Below, in pieces: positions 8,267 to 16,764 of a DNA stretch of 64,000 bases; the stretch's first letter is position 1, and every line of letters starts with the position of its first letter. Made by a program: the position numbers and the translations under genes. Source of the stretch: Pseudoalteromonas aliena SW19. GTDB lineage: Bacteria > Pseudomonadota > Gammaproteobacteria > Enterobacterales > Alteromonadaceae. Under the pieces are notes generated by a model. It saw only the letters and a program-made list of their open reading frames with translations, ran no database searches and had not been told where the DNA came from. The stretch covers positions 248,001 through 312,000 of the forward strand of contig NZ_AQGU01000029.1 in NCBI RefSeq assembly GCF_014905615.1, in the 5' to 3' direction.

Positions 8267-8695
8267 ATGAATGTATTACAAAACGTAGCTTACACAGCAA
8301 AAGCAACTGCAACTGGCGGCCGCGAAGGTGTAGCTAAATCTGATGATGGTCGTTTAGATGTAAACCTATCAACACCTAAAGGTTTAGGCGGCGATGACGG
8401 ACAAGGCACTAACCCAGAGCAATTATTTGCCGCAGGTTATGCAGCGTGTTTTATTGGCGCACTAAAATTTGTTGCAGGTAGCGAAAAAATAGATTTACCA
8501 AGCGACACGCATATTGACTCACAAGTGTCTATTGGCGCGATTGAAGGCGGTTTTGGGATTGCGGTAAAACTTGCTGTATCACTTGGTGACATGGATAAAG
8601 CAGCAGCGCAAACGCTTGTAGATAAAGCACACCAAGTATGCCCATATTCAAACGCAACACGTGGCAACATCGAAGTAGAGCTTTCAGTTATTTAA
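8267..8695 (+). CDS. ohr: Organic hydroperoxide resistance protein
   Basis: Ohr is a thiol peroxidase of the OsmC/Ohr fold that reduces organic and fatty-acid hydroperoxides, using lipoylated proteins as reductant. The 142-residue product has the two catalytic cysteines, C61 (Y-A-A-C-F) and C125 (V-C-P-Y-S-N-A-T-R-G-N), and the Arg/Glu pair regions typical of the family. The ATG at 8267 is preferred over an in-frame TTG at 8255 because GGAG (8257-8260) sits six bases before it and the resulting length is the family norm. It is divergent from ohrR. Confidence 0.95.
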   Translation: MNVLQNVAYTAKATATGGREGVAKSDDGRLDVNLSTPKGLGGDDGQGTNPEQLFAAGYAACFIGALKFVAGSEKIDLPSDTHIDSQVSIGAIEGGFGIAVKLAVSLGDMDKAAAQTLVDKAHQVCPYSNATRGNIEVELSVI

Positions 8696-8718
8696 TAACT
8701 AAATAAAGAAAAGTTATA

Positions 8719-8756
8719 AAAGCACACAGCGACAATCAGTCGTTGTGTGCTTTTTT
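8719..8756 (+). terminator. Rho-independent terminator of ohr
   Basis: A stem of about 15 bp (AAAGCACACAGCGAC against GTCGTTGTGTGCTTT, one G-T pair) with loop AATCA, followed by a run of T. Confidence 0.9.
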
Positions 8757-8793
8757 GCGTTTTAGGGTAAAATTACTTTAACATGCAAAAAAT

Positions 8794-8815
8794 CATATAT
8801 TCACTATTCCATATG
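8794..8815 (+). promoter_or_regulatory. Candidate ArsR operator in arsR promoter region
   Basis: Inverted arms CATAT and ATATG separated by 12 bases lie 47 bases before arsR in an AT-rich promoter region. Such AT-rich dyads are typical ArsR-type sites, but the match is short. Confidence 0.3.
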
Positions 8816-8861
8816 TTCTGTTTTTGTTTTATTGTATGTGCACTAACACAGTGAGGACAGT

Positions 8862-9218
8862 ATGGAACAATTCAACCCACTCCAATTTTATAAATGCCTA
8901 GCGGACGAAACGCGTTTAAAAGCAATGCTCCTAATTAGCCGCGAGCGAGAGTTGTGCGTATGCGAACTGGTTGCTGCACTTGAGCTAAGCCAGCCTAAAG
9001 TGTCTCGCCATTTAGCGCAGTTAAGACAATGCGGATTGTTGAGCGACCGCAAACAAAATCAATGGGTGTATTACAGCATTAATAAAGCCCTGCCAGAATG
9101 GGCTAAAACGGTGCTAACGCAAACGCTTACTGCTAATCCTTCATTTTATGAAAATGATTTAACGCGCTTAAATGTTATGGGTAATCGCCCTGAACGTATT
9201 ACTAGCTGCTGTAACTAA
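8862..9218 (+). CDS. arsR: ArsR-family arsenic-responsive repressor
   Basis: A 118-residue winged-helix repressor. The metal-sensing motif E-L-C-V-C-E-L lies in the recognition-helix region, followed by S-Q-P-K-V-S-R-H-L-A-Q-L-R; the C-terminal tail ends S-C-C-N and may supply further thiols. ArsR binds its operator until trivalent arsenic is bound by the cysteines. It is the first gene of a three-gene operon with GAPDH and arsJ (32-base gap), so it should control both. Confidence 0.92.
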   Translation: MEQFNPLQFYKCLADETRLKAMLLISRERELCVCELVAALELSQPKVSRHLAQLRQCGLLSDRKQNQWVYYSINKALPEWAKTVLTQTLTANPSFYENDLTRLNVMGNRPERITSCCN

Positions 9219-9250
9219 CTAATAAATTAACTTATTAAAGGTATTTAATT

Positions 9251-10261
9251 ATGACTATTAAAGTAGGTATTAACGGTTTTGGCCGTATGGGGCGTTTAAC
9301 ACTGCGTGCAGCAGTTGATTGGCCAGAAATCGAGTTTATTAAAGTAAATGATGTAGCGGGCGATGCTAAAACCCACGCACATTTAATTGAGTTTGACTCA
9401 GTACACGGACGCTTAGCACAACAGGTTTCTAGTGATGATAATAGCTTTAGTGTGGGCAAACACACGATTACAGTTACCAACAACAAAACCATAAACGAAA
9501 CTGATTGGTCAGATTGCGATGTTGTTATAGAAGCCAGCGGTAAAATGAAAACCACTGAACTGCTAAATCAATATTTAGCGCAAGGTGTTAAGCGTGTTGT
9601 GGTAACCGCGCCTGTAAAAGAAGACGGTATATTAAATGTAGTAATGGGTGTAAACGATGACCTTTTTAACCCAAGTGAGCATAAAATTGTTACGGCTGCT
9701 TCTTGCACAACTAACTGTTTAGCGCCAATAGTAAAAGTACTGCAAGAAAAAGTGGGTATTAAACACGGCTCAATGACCACGATTCACGACATTACTAATA
9801 CTCAAACGATTATTGATGCCCCTCACAAAGACTTACGCCGTGCGCGCTCGTGCGGTACAAGTTTAATCCCTACTACAACCGGTAGTGCAACGGCTATTAC
9901 GCATATTTTCCCCGAGCTTAAAGGTAAATTAAACGGCCATGCTGTGCGTGTACCTTTAACTAACGCGTCAATTACCGATTGTGTTTTTGAGCTAGAGCGA
10001 GGTGTTACACAAGACGAAGTAAACACGTGGTTTCAAGATGCTGCAAATAATGAGCTAAAAGACATTTTAGGCTACGAAGAAAAGCCGCTTGTATCTATAG
10101 ATTACAAAACTGATCCACGTAGCTGCACCATAGATGCACTTTCTACTATGGTTATTAACAACACTCAGCTTAAATTATATGCTTGGTATGATAACGAGTG
10201 GGGTTATGCCAACCGTACTGCTGAGCTAATGCTTAAAGTTGCAAAAAGTGATTTAGTTTAA
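9251..10261 (+). CDS. ArsJ-associated glyceraldehyde-3-phosphate dehydrogenase
   Basis: A 336-residue NAD-dependent GAPDH with the nucleotide-binding start I-N-G-F-G-R-M-G-R and the catalytic cysteine in [10 protein letters not shown]. In operons with arsJ, this paralogue uses arsenate in place of phosphate to form unstable 1-arseno-3-phosphoglycerate, which ArsJ exports; together they remove arsenate from the cell. The position between arsR and arsJ, with 24 bases to arsJ, supports this special role rather than glycolysis. A good Shine-Dalgarno sequence (AAAGG) precedes the ATG. Confidence 0.92.
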   Translation: MTIKVGINGFGRMGRLTLRAAVDWPEIEFIKVNDVAGDAKTHAHLIEFDSVHGRLAQQVSSDDNSFSVGKHTITVTNNKTINETDWSDCDVVIEASGKMKTTELLNQYLAQGVKRVVVTAPVKEDGILNVVMGVNDDLFNPSEHKIVTAASCTTNCLAPIVKVLQEKVGIKHGSMTTIHDITNTQTIIDAPHKDLRRARSCGTSLIPTTTGSATAITHIFPELKGKLNGHAVRVPLTNASITDCVFELERGVTQDEVNTWFQDAANNELKDILGYEEKPLVSIDYKTDPRSCTIDALSTMVINNTQLKLYAWYDNEWGYANRTAELMLKVAKSDLV

Positions 10262-10285
10262 TCTCATTTAATAAGGTTTAACGCT

Positions 10286-11512
10286 ATGTTTGCGCAGTTG
10301 GCTAACTTACCGAGTTCTATAAAACAATATTTAATAATTACTGGTAACTATTGGGCATTTACTTTAACCGATGGTGCACTGCGCATGCTGGTGGTGCTGT
10401 ATTTTCATCAGTTAGGTTATGGTGCATTTGCAATAGCCATGTTGTTTTTGTTTTATGAAATTTTTGGTGTGATCACTAATTTAGTCGGTGGTTGGCTTGG
10501 CGCGTATTTAGGGTTAAATAAAACCATGAATGTAGGGCTTGGGCTACAACTTGTCGCTTTAGCCATGTTGTGCGTTCCTGGAGATTGGTTAACGGTTGCC
10601 TATGTTATGGCAGCGCAAGCACTGAGTGGCATAGCTAAAGACTTAAATAAAATGAGCGCAAAGAGCGCCATTAAGTATTTAGTACCACAAGACGATGCAG
10701 GGCAAAGCCAATTATATAAATGGATTGCCATACTTACCGGCTCTAAAAATGCTTTAAAAGGGGTGGGCTTTTTTTTAGGCGGATTACTGCTTACTGTATT
10801 TGGCTTTGTAGGTGCGCTAGTAAGCTTAATCGCTTTACTCAGTGTTGCGTGGGTTATTAGTTTAATTTTTTTGAAAGGCGATATTGGCAAAGCTAAAAAC
10901 AAACCTAAGTTTAAAGAGTTATTTTCTAAATCCCGTGCAATCAACTTACTTAGTGCTGCGCGCTTATGTTTGTTTGCGGCGCGCGATGTATGGTTTGTCG
11001 TTGCATTACCGGTTTACTTAGCCGCTCAGTTTAACTGGGATCACTGGTGGGTAAGCGGCTTTATGGCTTTGTGGGTTATTGCTTATGGGCTGGTGCAATC
11101 GCAAGCTCCGCGCATAACTGGGCAAAGCGATTCAAATTCACACTCAGTCAAAAAAGCATATTGGTGGGTGGCTTTATTGAGTGGCGTAACTGGTATTTTA
11201 GCGTTGTTGATGCAATTTGATATCGCGATACATTTTACGCTTGTAATAGGCTTACTTATTTTTGGTGGTGTATTTGCCGTAAATTCATCACTGCACAGTT
11301 ACTTAATAGTAAGTTTTGCTAAAAACGATGGGGTTTCGCTCGACGTTGGCTTTTATTATATGGCTAATGCAATAGGGCGTTTACTTGGTACGGTGCTTTC
11401 TGGTTGGGTATTCCAAATATATGGGTTGGTGGCATGTTTATGGGTAAGTGTGTGTTTACTCATAGCAGCAACCTTAATCACCTTTTTTCTTAATAGAATT
11501 AGGTTAAATTAG
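10286..11512 (+). CDS. arsJ: Organoarsenical efflux transporter ArsJ (MFS)
   Basis: A 408-residue major facilitator protein with about 12 hydrophobic segments. The N-terminal sequence (Y-W-A-F-T-L-T-D-G-A-L-R-M-L-V-V-L-Y-F) is characteristic of ArsJ. It exports 1-arseno-3-phosphoglycerate, which then breaks down outside to arsenate and 3-phosphoglycerate. It is the last gene of the arsR-GAPDH-arsJ operon, whose gene order matches the known arsenate detoxification unit. Confidence 0.92.
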   Translation: MFAQLANLPSSIKQYLIITGNYWAFTLTDGALRMLVVLYFHQLGYGAFAIAMLFLFYEIFGVITNLVGGWLGAYLGLNKTMNVGLGLQLVALAMLCVPGDWLTVAYVMAAQALSGIAKDLNKMSAKSAIKYLVPQDDAGQSQLYKWIAILTGSKNALKGVGFFLGGLLLTVFGFVGALVSLIALLSVAWVISLIFLKGDIGKAKNKPKFKELFSKSRAINLLSAARLCLFAARDVWFVVALPVYLAAQFNWDHWWVSGFMALWVIAYGLVQSQAPRITGQSDSNSHSVKKAYWWVALLSGVTGILALLMQFDIAIHFTLVIGLLIFGGVFAVNSSLHSYLIVSFAKNDGVSLDVGFYYMANAIGRLLGTVLSGWVFQIYGLVACLWVSVCLLIAATLITFFLNRIRLN

Positions 11513-11621
11513 CGCAACGACCTTAAATGTAGTTTTAGTTTAGTAGTTTAGCTAATTTAGCTAGTATGATTTGGCAATTAGTCTAGACTGAAAGTAACTA
11601 CGTAAAAGGAAGGTAAGTTTA

Positions 11622-13742
11622 ATGCGGGAAATAGCGCTAGCAAAAAAGTTATTGTGGATCAGTGTGGGTGGAATACTACTCACTGTTATCGTTTTATCGA
11701 CTATTTTGTGGTCTGAGCTTTCATCAAGCAATACTAAGTTGTCAATTGAAGCAGAACAATTAATTGTCACAGAAGTCGATGAAAAGCTAACAGCAAAAGC
11801 CGCTTCATACGGTGAGCAAATTGCTGCTTTTATAAATGAGGTATACCGAGTTCCTTTTTCTTTAGCCTCTATTTTAGGTGAATCAGCAGAAAAAAACGCG
11901 TTGAGCCGTGACTCTGCCGTACTATTAAATAGATCGCTTATCACCGACAATGCTTTGTTGTCTTCTATCTATTCTCAATTTGAAAAAAATGGCTTTGACA
12001 ATAATGACGCTAATTTTACTAACGGCTTTCCTCATTCAGTAAAAGACGTAGGGACGCTAGAAATTTATTTTACTCGCAGTAAACAAGGTGTTGTTAAGCA
12101 GCAAGTTGTAGATGATGCGAGTGAAAAATATATTACTAAACTTAATGAGTTTGGTTTACGCGAAGCAGAGTGGTATTTATGCGCTAAGGACAGTGAAAAA
12201 CCATGCATTATGGAGCCTTATTTATACGAGATATCCCCCGGTTATTCTGAAATGATGACCTCTCTTACAGTGCCAATAATGAGGTCGGGCCAATTTATAG
12301 GATTAGCTGGTGCAGACATTACCTTACCTGTTTTTCAATCTTTAACCGAAAAGTTATCAGAAGAATTATACAAGGGTAAAGCAAAAGTAACTTTGTTAAG
12401 TAGCTTAAATTTAATCGTTGGTAGTAGTCATTATAAAGATAAGCTCGGGCGTCCTTTTAAAGAAGCAATTAATGACTCTGTAAACAAAAATTTTGAGAGC
12501 TTAGATGGCGAAGGAGGGGTCTATAAATCTGGAAATGAAATTTTAGTTTCATATCCTATTAAAATTAAATTAGCCGATGTAAGTTGGACGTTACTAATTG
12601 AGGTGCCTGCAGATTTAGCATTAGCTGGACCGGTTACTTTAACTAATAACATGTCAGAAATGGCCAAGTATCTTGGTTTATTAATCTTAGTATCAGGCTC
12701 AGTAATTGCTGTTATTGCTTTTATTGTCATGAAATTGGTTGTTAGTAGTGTGGTTGCCCCTTTAGAGCAGATCCAACAACGAGTTGATAATTTAGCAAGC
12801 TCAGAAGGGGATCTTACTCATACTTTAGAAGTTGATACGCATGCTGAGCTAATTGCCCTAGCTGCTGGTTTTAATCGTTTTTTATCTAAATTAAGAGAAT
12901 TAATAATTCAGTTAAAAGCTGTTTCTGAACAAACAAAACATCAAGGCGAAATTGCATCGCATATCGCCATAGATACTAAGCAAAATGTTCAAGCACAATT
13001 TAAAGAGATTGAAAGCGTAGTAACGGCGATGAATGAAATGAGCGCTACGGCACTCGAAGTGGCTAGAGCATCTGAGCAATCGGCGCAACAAGCTGACGAA
13101 ATTAATGGCTTAGTAGTCAGTAGCGAATCGAGTTTATCTTCTGCGATGACGCAAGTTAAAACGATGTCAGAAGAGATAAAAGAAGCTAACCAAGCCGTTG
13201 AAAAAGTGGCATCGCGTAGTAAAGATATTACACAAATTTTGGATGTGATTCGTACTATTTCAGAGCAAACTAATTTGCTAGCGTTAAATGCTGCTATTGA
13301 AGCTGCACGCGCAGGTGAGCACGGTCGTGGTTTTGCTGTTGTAGCTGATGAAGTGAGAGCGCTTGCTTCGAAAACACGCTCATCCACTGATGACATAAGT
13401 AAATTAATTGATAGTTTACTTCATGAAGTCGGAAATGCTTCAACGGTTATCGAAAAGGGTGTGGTGCGTGCACAAAGTGCAGTAGAGGAAACATCTGTTG
13501 CATTTGATGCATTGCACAGTGTTGTGGTTAAAGTCGATGAAATAACAAACCAAATCACGCACATTGCTACCGCAGCGGAAGAGCAAAGCTTAGTGACAGA
13601 AGAGATCAACCGCAATTTGACGCTTATATCAGACGCCGCCTCGCAGTTATCTGACTTATCGGCGCAAGCTGGCGACAGCAGCGAAGTGCTCAATAAGTTG
13701 GTCACGCAGCAAGATTCAGAACTTAATAAGTTAAAAACGTAA
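11622..13742 (+). CDS. Methyl-accepting chemotaxis protein with periplasmic Cache-type sensor
   Basis: A 706-residue chemoreceptor. Transmembrane helix 1 spans about 10-30, a large periplasmic sensor region about 31-345 with Cache-like features (the G-L-A-G-A-D-I-T-L block), helix 2 about 350-373, a HAMP domain about 374-425, then the long signalling coiled coil. The hairpin tip [18 protein letters not shown] is intact, so it can contact CheA and CheW. A strong ribosome binding site AAAGGAAGG precedes the ATG. The ligand is unknown. Confidence 0.93.
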   Translation: MREIALAKKLLWISVGGILLTVIVLSTILWSELSSSNTKLSIEAEQLIVTEVDEKLTAKAASYGEQIAAFINEVYRVPFSLASILGESAEKNALSRDSAVLLNRSLITDNALLSSIYSQFEKNGFDNNDANFTNGFPHSVKDVGTLEIYFTRSKQGVVKQQVVDDASEKYITKLNEFGLREAEWYLCAKDSEKPCIMEPYLYEISPGYSEMMTSLTVPIMRSGQFIGLAGADITLPVFQSLTEKLSEELYKGKAKVTLLSSLNLIVGSSHYKDKLGRPFKEAINDSVNKNFESLDGEGGVYKSGNEILVSYPIKIKLADVSWTLLIEVPADLALAGPVTLTNNMSEMAKYLGLLILVSGSVIAVIAFIVMKLVVSSVVAPLEQIQQRVDNLASSEGDLTHTLEVDTHAELIALAAGFNRFLSKLRELIIQLKAVSEQTKHQGEIASHIAIDTKQNVQAQFKEIESVVTAMNEMSATALEVARASEQSAQQADEINGLVVSSESSLSSAMTQVKTMSEEIKEANQAVEKVASRSKDITQILDVIRTISEQTNLLALNAAIEAARAGEHGRGFAVVADEVRALASKTRSSTDDISKLIDSLLHEVGNASTVIEKGVVRAQSAVEETSVAFDALHSVVVKVDEITNQITHIATAAEEQSLVTEEINRNLTLISDAASQLSDLSAQAGDSSEVLNKLVTQQDSELNKLKT

Positions 13743-13773
13743 CGTTTGACTCGTGTTAGCATAAATATAAATA

Positions 13774-13800
13774 GCAGTGATTAAGTCACTGCCATTTTTT
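13774..13800. terminator. Rho-independent terminator after the chemoreceptor
   Basis: Arms GCAGTGA and TCACTGC with loop TTAAG, then CATTTTTT. It sits between the convergent chemoreceptor and TetR genes. Confidence 0.85.
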
Positions 13801-13823
13801 ACGCAAATAATTGAGGTGTTAGT

Positions 13824-14408
13824 TTATAAACTCTTCATAATTTTGAACATTTGATTAATCATAGGTTGAGCTAGCGATTCAACACCTGGACGATTAAAGT
13901 AACCGCGTAGCCCAGTAAACTGAACCTCAAAAAATCGTGCATAATCTTGTGCAGGTATATTATTACTCAGCTCATTATTTGCTATTGCTTGCTCAAAGAG
14001 AATTGAAAGATAGCTTTCAAATTTATCTGCTAAATCTAAACTAAGTTGATATAGGCGACTGTCTTTCTCGGAAAATTCGCAATTGGCCTTCACCAACATG
14101 CAAATTGCACTGGGTATATTTTCTTTTTTTGTGACTACATCCTCAACAAAAATGCGTAAACCATCAAGAATATTATCTGAAGTAGATAAACACTCGTTAA
14201 TTTGGGTTTGCATTTGTACTGTGTAGTCTTTTAAAGATTCAATATAAAGTCCTTCCTTTGAACCAAAAGCAGCGTAAATACTGCCAGGGCGCATGTTAAC
14301 TGCTTCTTGCAAATCGCGCGTTGAGGTTGCATGAAAACCTTTCTCCCAAAATAGCTGACTTGCAAGTCGGACAACGGTTTCACGCTCAAACTTTATTTTG
14401 TTAGCCAT
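13824..14408 (-). CDS. TetR-family transcriptional repressor
   Basis: A 194-residue regulator with an N-terminal helix-turn-helix (A-S-Q-L-F-W-E-K-G-F-H-A-T-S-T-R-D-L-Q-E followed by R-P-G-S-I-Y-A-A-F-G-S-K-E-G-L-Y) and a helical ligand domain. The ATG at 14408 is preferred over an upstream TTG at 14420 because it gives the usual TetR start. It is divergent from the AhpD-like gene, and two 16-base operators lie between them, so it probably represses both itself and that gene in response to a small electrophilic or other ligand. Confidence 0.9.
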   Translation of the reverse strand: MANKIKFERETVVRLASQLFWEKGFHATSTRDLQEAVNMRPGSIYAAFGSKEGLYIESLKDYTVQMQTQINECLSTSDNILDGLRIFVEDVVTKKENIPSAICMLVKANCEFSEKDSRLYQLSLDLADKFESYLSILFEQAIANNELSNNIPAQDYARFFEVQFTGLRGYFNRPGVESLAQPMINQMFKIMKSL

Positions 14409-14425
14409 GTCATTTCTCAATTAAT

Positions 14426-14464
14426 TTGAACACTTGCTCAATTTTAACTTGAACAGTCGCTCAA
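14426..14464. promoter_or_regulatory. Two TetR operators, 23 bases apart
   Basis: Two imperfect palindromes with the same ends and similar centres, TTGAACACTTGCTCAA (14426-14441) and TTGAACAGTCGCTCAA (14449-14464), sit between the tetR and AhpD-like start codons. The common pattern is TTGA-N8-TCAA. Their position, repetition and dyad symmetry make them the likely binding sites of the divergent TetR protein. Confidence 0.75.
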
Positions 14465-14521
14465 AATCAAATAGTATGTGTTTCGAAGTTACTTAAACCT
14501 AATTATTTATTGGAGCTAAAC

Positions 14522-15064
14522 ATGTCAGAATTTACTTTATACACAGCAGAAAATGCACCTGAAGAGTCAAAGTCTCTAATGGCTGATTCAGTAGCTGCAT
14601 TTGGTATGGTCCCTAACTTACATGCAGTAATGGCTGAAGCGCCAACATTACTTAAAGGGTATCAAGTGCTGCATGACTTGTTTCAAAAAACATCGTTTAA
14701 TGCACAAGAGCTTACTGTAGTATGGCAGTCAATTAATGTTGAACATAACTGCCATTACTGCGTGCCTGCACATAGCGCTATAGCAGCTTCAATGAAAGTT
14801 GATCAAGATATTGTTGATGCATTGGTAAATCAAACACCCCTTGCGGACTCTAAGCTTGAAACACTTCGTGAAACAACATTAGCAATGACACGTGAGCGCG
14901 GTGTGATCAGCGATGAGCAAATTGAAAAGTTTTTTGCAGCAGGTTATGGCAAGCAACAACTACTTGAAATCATTGTAGGCTTATCTCAAAAAGTTATGAG
15001 TAATTACACTAACCACCTTGCAGATACGCCTGTTGATGAACCATTTAAAAAATACGTAAAATAA
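14522..15064 (+). CDS. AhpD-like carboxymuconolactone decarboxylase-family protein
   Basis: A 180-residue protein with the AhpD-type redox motif E74-x-x-C77-x-x-C80-x-x-x-H84, that is, the C-x-x-C-x-x-x-H proton-relay centre of alkylhydroperoxidase-like proteins. Such proteins act as thiol peroxidases or disulfide reductases. The ATG at 14522 is chosen because GGAG (14512-14515) lies just upstream, rather than a TTG at 14510. Control by the divergent TetR repressor suggests an inducible detoxification role; the substrate is unknown. Confidence 0.85.
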   Translation: MSEFTLYTAENAPEESKSLMADSVAAFGMVPNLHAVMAEAPTLLKGYQVLHDLFQKTSFNAQELTVVWQSINVEHNCHYCVPAHSAIAASMKVDQDIVDALVNQTPLADSKLETLRETTLAMTRERGVISDEQIEKFFAAGYGKQQLLEIIVGLSQKVMSNYTNHLADTPVDEPFKKYVK

Positions 15065-15084
15065 ATACGATTTTATAAATGACA

Positions 15085-15109
15085 AAAGGCAGCCTAGGCT
15101 GCCTTTTTT
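15085..15109 (+). terminator. Rho-independent terminator of the AhpD-like gene
   Basis: A perfect palindrome AAAGGCAGCC/GGCTGCCTTT around TA, followed by T residues; it could serve both convergent genes. Confidence 0.9.
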
Positions 15110-15126
15110 GTGTCTATAAATTGCGG

Positions 15127-15660
15127 CTATTTAAATTTAACCGTTTTTGTACTACGTGTATAAATACGTTGTTCGGGCTTTGTCCACTCACCTTTTTTTA
15201 AGTAAGAGGTCGATACAATAAATTTTTCATCTTTTAGTTCACTCATAGATTTAACTTTAGTAATACCTTCTTTACTACCCGTTACATCCTCATAGGCTAC
15301 AAATTGAGTGGGGCTTAGCACCTTTAATGTGCCTTTAGTGTAAAAACCTGCCGTTGTGAAGTAATAAAAAACGAGTAACTCTTTTTTGCTATCGTAAAAA
15401 ATCATAGATTCGCCGCCATACTCACCTTCATTAATAGAGTGTGCAGTGCGAATAGCTTTACCATTGAGTGCTCGTTCCCACTTACCTACATCTTGAATTG
15501 GCTTTTCGCCTTGGGCTACTTCAAAGTTAGCTTGCCAAGTACCCAAAAAAGGTTGAAATACAGCTAGTTGTTTATCTAAAGTTAGGTTATTTTCATCTGC
15601 GTAACTAAACGTAAATACACACAGGCATAAGGCTAAGAATAGCGTTTTAAAATATGTCAT
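15127..15660 (-). CDS. Exported lipocalin-like hypothetical protein
   Basis: A 177-residue protein with a clear signal peptide (hydrophobic core L-F-L-A-L-C-L-C-V-F-T-F, cleavage probably after S-Y-A). The mature part begins with the block F-x-P-F-L-G-T-W-x-A, the conserved opening of lipocalin-like beta-barrel families (DUF1579-like), and is rich in beta strands. It should be periplasmic. Function unknown; family assignment is by pattern only. Faces the AhpD-like gene. Confidence 0.6.
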   Translation of the reverse strand: MTYFKTLFLALCLCVFTFSYADENNLTLDKQLAVFQPFLGTWQANFEVAQGEKPIQDVGKWERALNGKAIRTAHSINEGEYGGESMIFYDSKKELLVFYYFTTAGFYTKGTLKVLSPTQFVAYEDVTGSKEGITKVKSMSELKDEKFIVSTSYLKKGEWTKPEQRIYTRSTKTVKFK

Positions 15661-15711
15661 ACTTTCACTCTCTTTTTTTAGTTTTATAAAGTTAGTATAG
15701 GTGATAATTAA

Positions 15712-16080
15712 TTGATAAAGAAAACTTTAATAACGATAGCGAGCCTTTTTATCATTTTTACTTGGCTAGCTTATACGCTTAATTACACGCTAATTTATGT
15801 ACCAATCTATATCAGCGTTTTGAGCGCATTAAGCTTTTTAGTATATGCGTGGGATAAACGCAAAGCTAAGCAATCGGTATATAAAAAAGTAAATCGTACA
15901 CCGGAGCGAACATTGCAGTTAATAGCGCTTTTCGGGGGATGGCCTGGTGCATTAATAGCTCAACAGTTATTGCGTCATAAGTCGCAAAAAAAACGTTTTA
16001 TTATTGTGCTGTGGTTGTGTATTTTAATTAATATATGCATCTTGGGGTATGCTAACCATTATTTTAAAACACTCTTGTAA
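15712..16080 (+). CDS. DUF1294-family membrane protein
   Basis: A 122-residue integral membrane protein with three or four hydrophobic helices. Between them lie the family motifs Y-A-W-D-K-R-K-A, R-T-P-E-R-T-L-Q-L-I-A-L-F-G-G-W-P-G-A-L and the basic R-H-K-x-x-K. These blocks define DUF1294, whose role is unknown. The start is a TTG with AGGTG a few bases upstream; no ATG gives a better start. Confidence 0.85.
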   Translation: MIKKTLITIASLFIIFTWLAYTLNYTLIYVPIYISVLSALSFLVYAWDKRKAKQSVYKKVNRTPERTLQLIALFGGWPGALIAQQLLRHKSQKKRFIIVLWLCILINICILGYANHYFKTLL

Positions 16081-16238
16081 TACTAATGCATTAATTGAGT
16101 GCATATTGGCGTTATAAGTACTCGGAGTTATCACACATAAAAGGGTTGTGAGTTGAATATTTGGTTAGGTAGTAGAGAAGCTAATATACTTTTATAGAAA
16201 AGTACATTAGCTAAAAAGATTTATATTGTTTACAGCGA

Positions 16239-16574
16239 TTATTGGCCTGCCGTCGCTTTTTGCAATTGAACAGTGACTACTGTTTTTTTATCAACAACAA
16301 CCCATTCTCTGTAAGTAATAAATCCTTTTTTACTTACTTCAATATCGTATTTTCCTTCTTCAAGTTCAATTGCATCTTGGTAGATAGGAGAAATATTCAT
16401 AATGCGAACACGGGCATCGGCTGGGTTAGCGATAACTGTTAATGAAATTGGCGCTACAACTTCTTCAACATCCATAACGACTTCATTAACTACTTGCTCA
16501 GTTTCATCAACAGATGAAGTTGTTGAACAACCGCTTAATAAAAGGATGGCTGCAAATGCGCTTAGTTTTTTCAT
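16239..16574 (-). CDS. PEGA-domain lipoprotein
   Basis: A 111-residue lipoprotein. The chosen start (16574) gives a typical lipoprotein signal ending L-L-S-G-C16, in contrast to the longer frame, which begins with 33 unrelated residues. After an acidic linker, residues 50-95 form a PEGA-type beta domain (L-T-V-I-A-N-P-A-D-A-R-V-R-I and G-K-Y-D-I-E-V-S-K-K-G-F). It lies next to the T6SS kinase gene on the same strand, 190 bases downstream of it, so it may be part of the PpkA signalling branch at the envelope; that link is inference. Confidence 0.75.
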   Translation of the reverse strand: MKKLSAFAAILLLSGCSTTSSVDETEQVVNEVVMDVEEVVAPISLTVIANPADARVRIMNISPIYQDAIELEEGKYDIEVSKKGFITYREWVVVDKKTVVTVQLQKATAGQ

Positions 16575-16764
16575 AAATAGTCCATTTAAAAGTATTGAGT
16601 GTTTCGAAAATTTTGGAAGAGTAAATGAAGTATTCAACTTGTCGTCCCTAACTCTCGTTTTAAAAAATAGCAATAGTTTAATATGTATCTACTGCTTATT
16701 CAATTATTGTCACTTTCGTTATGTAACTCGCAGAGCAATAACTCTACGAGTTGATATGCTTATT

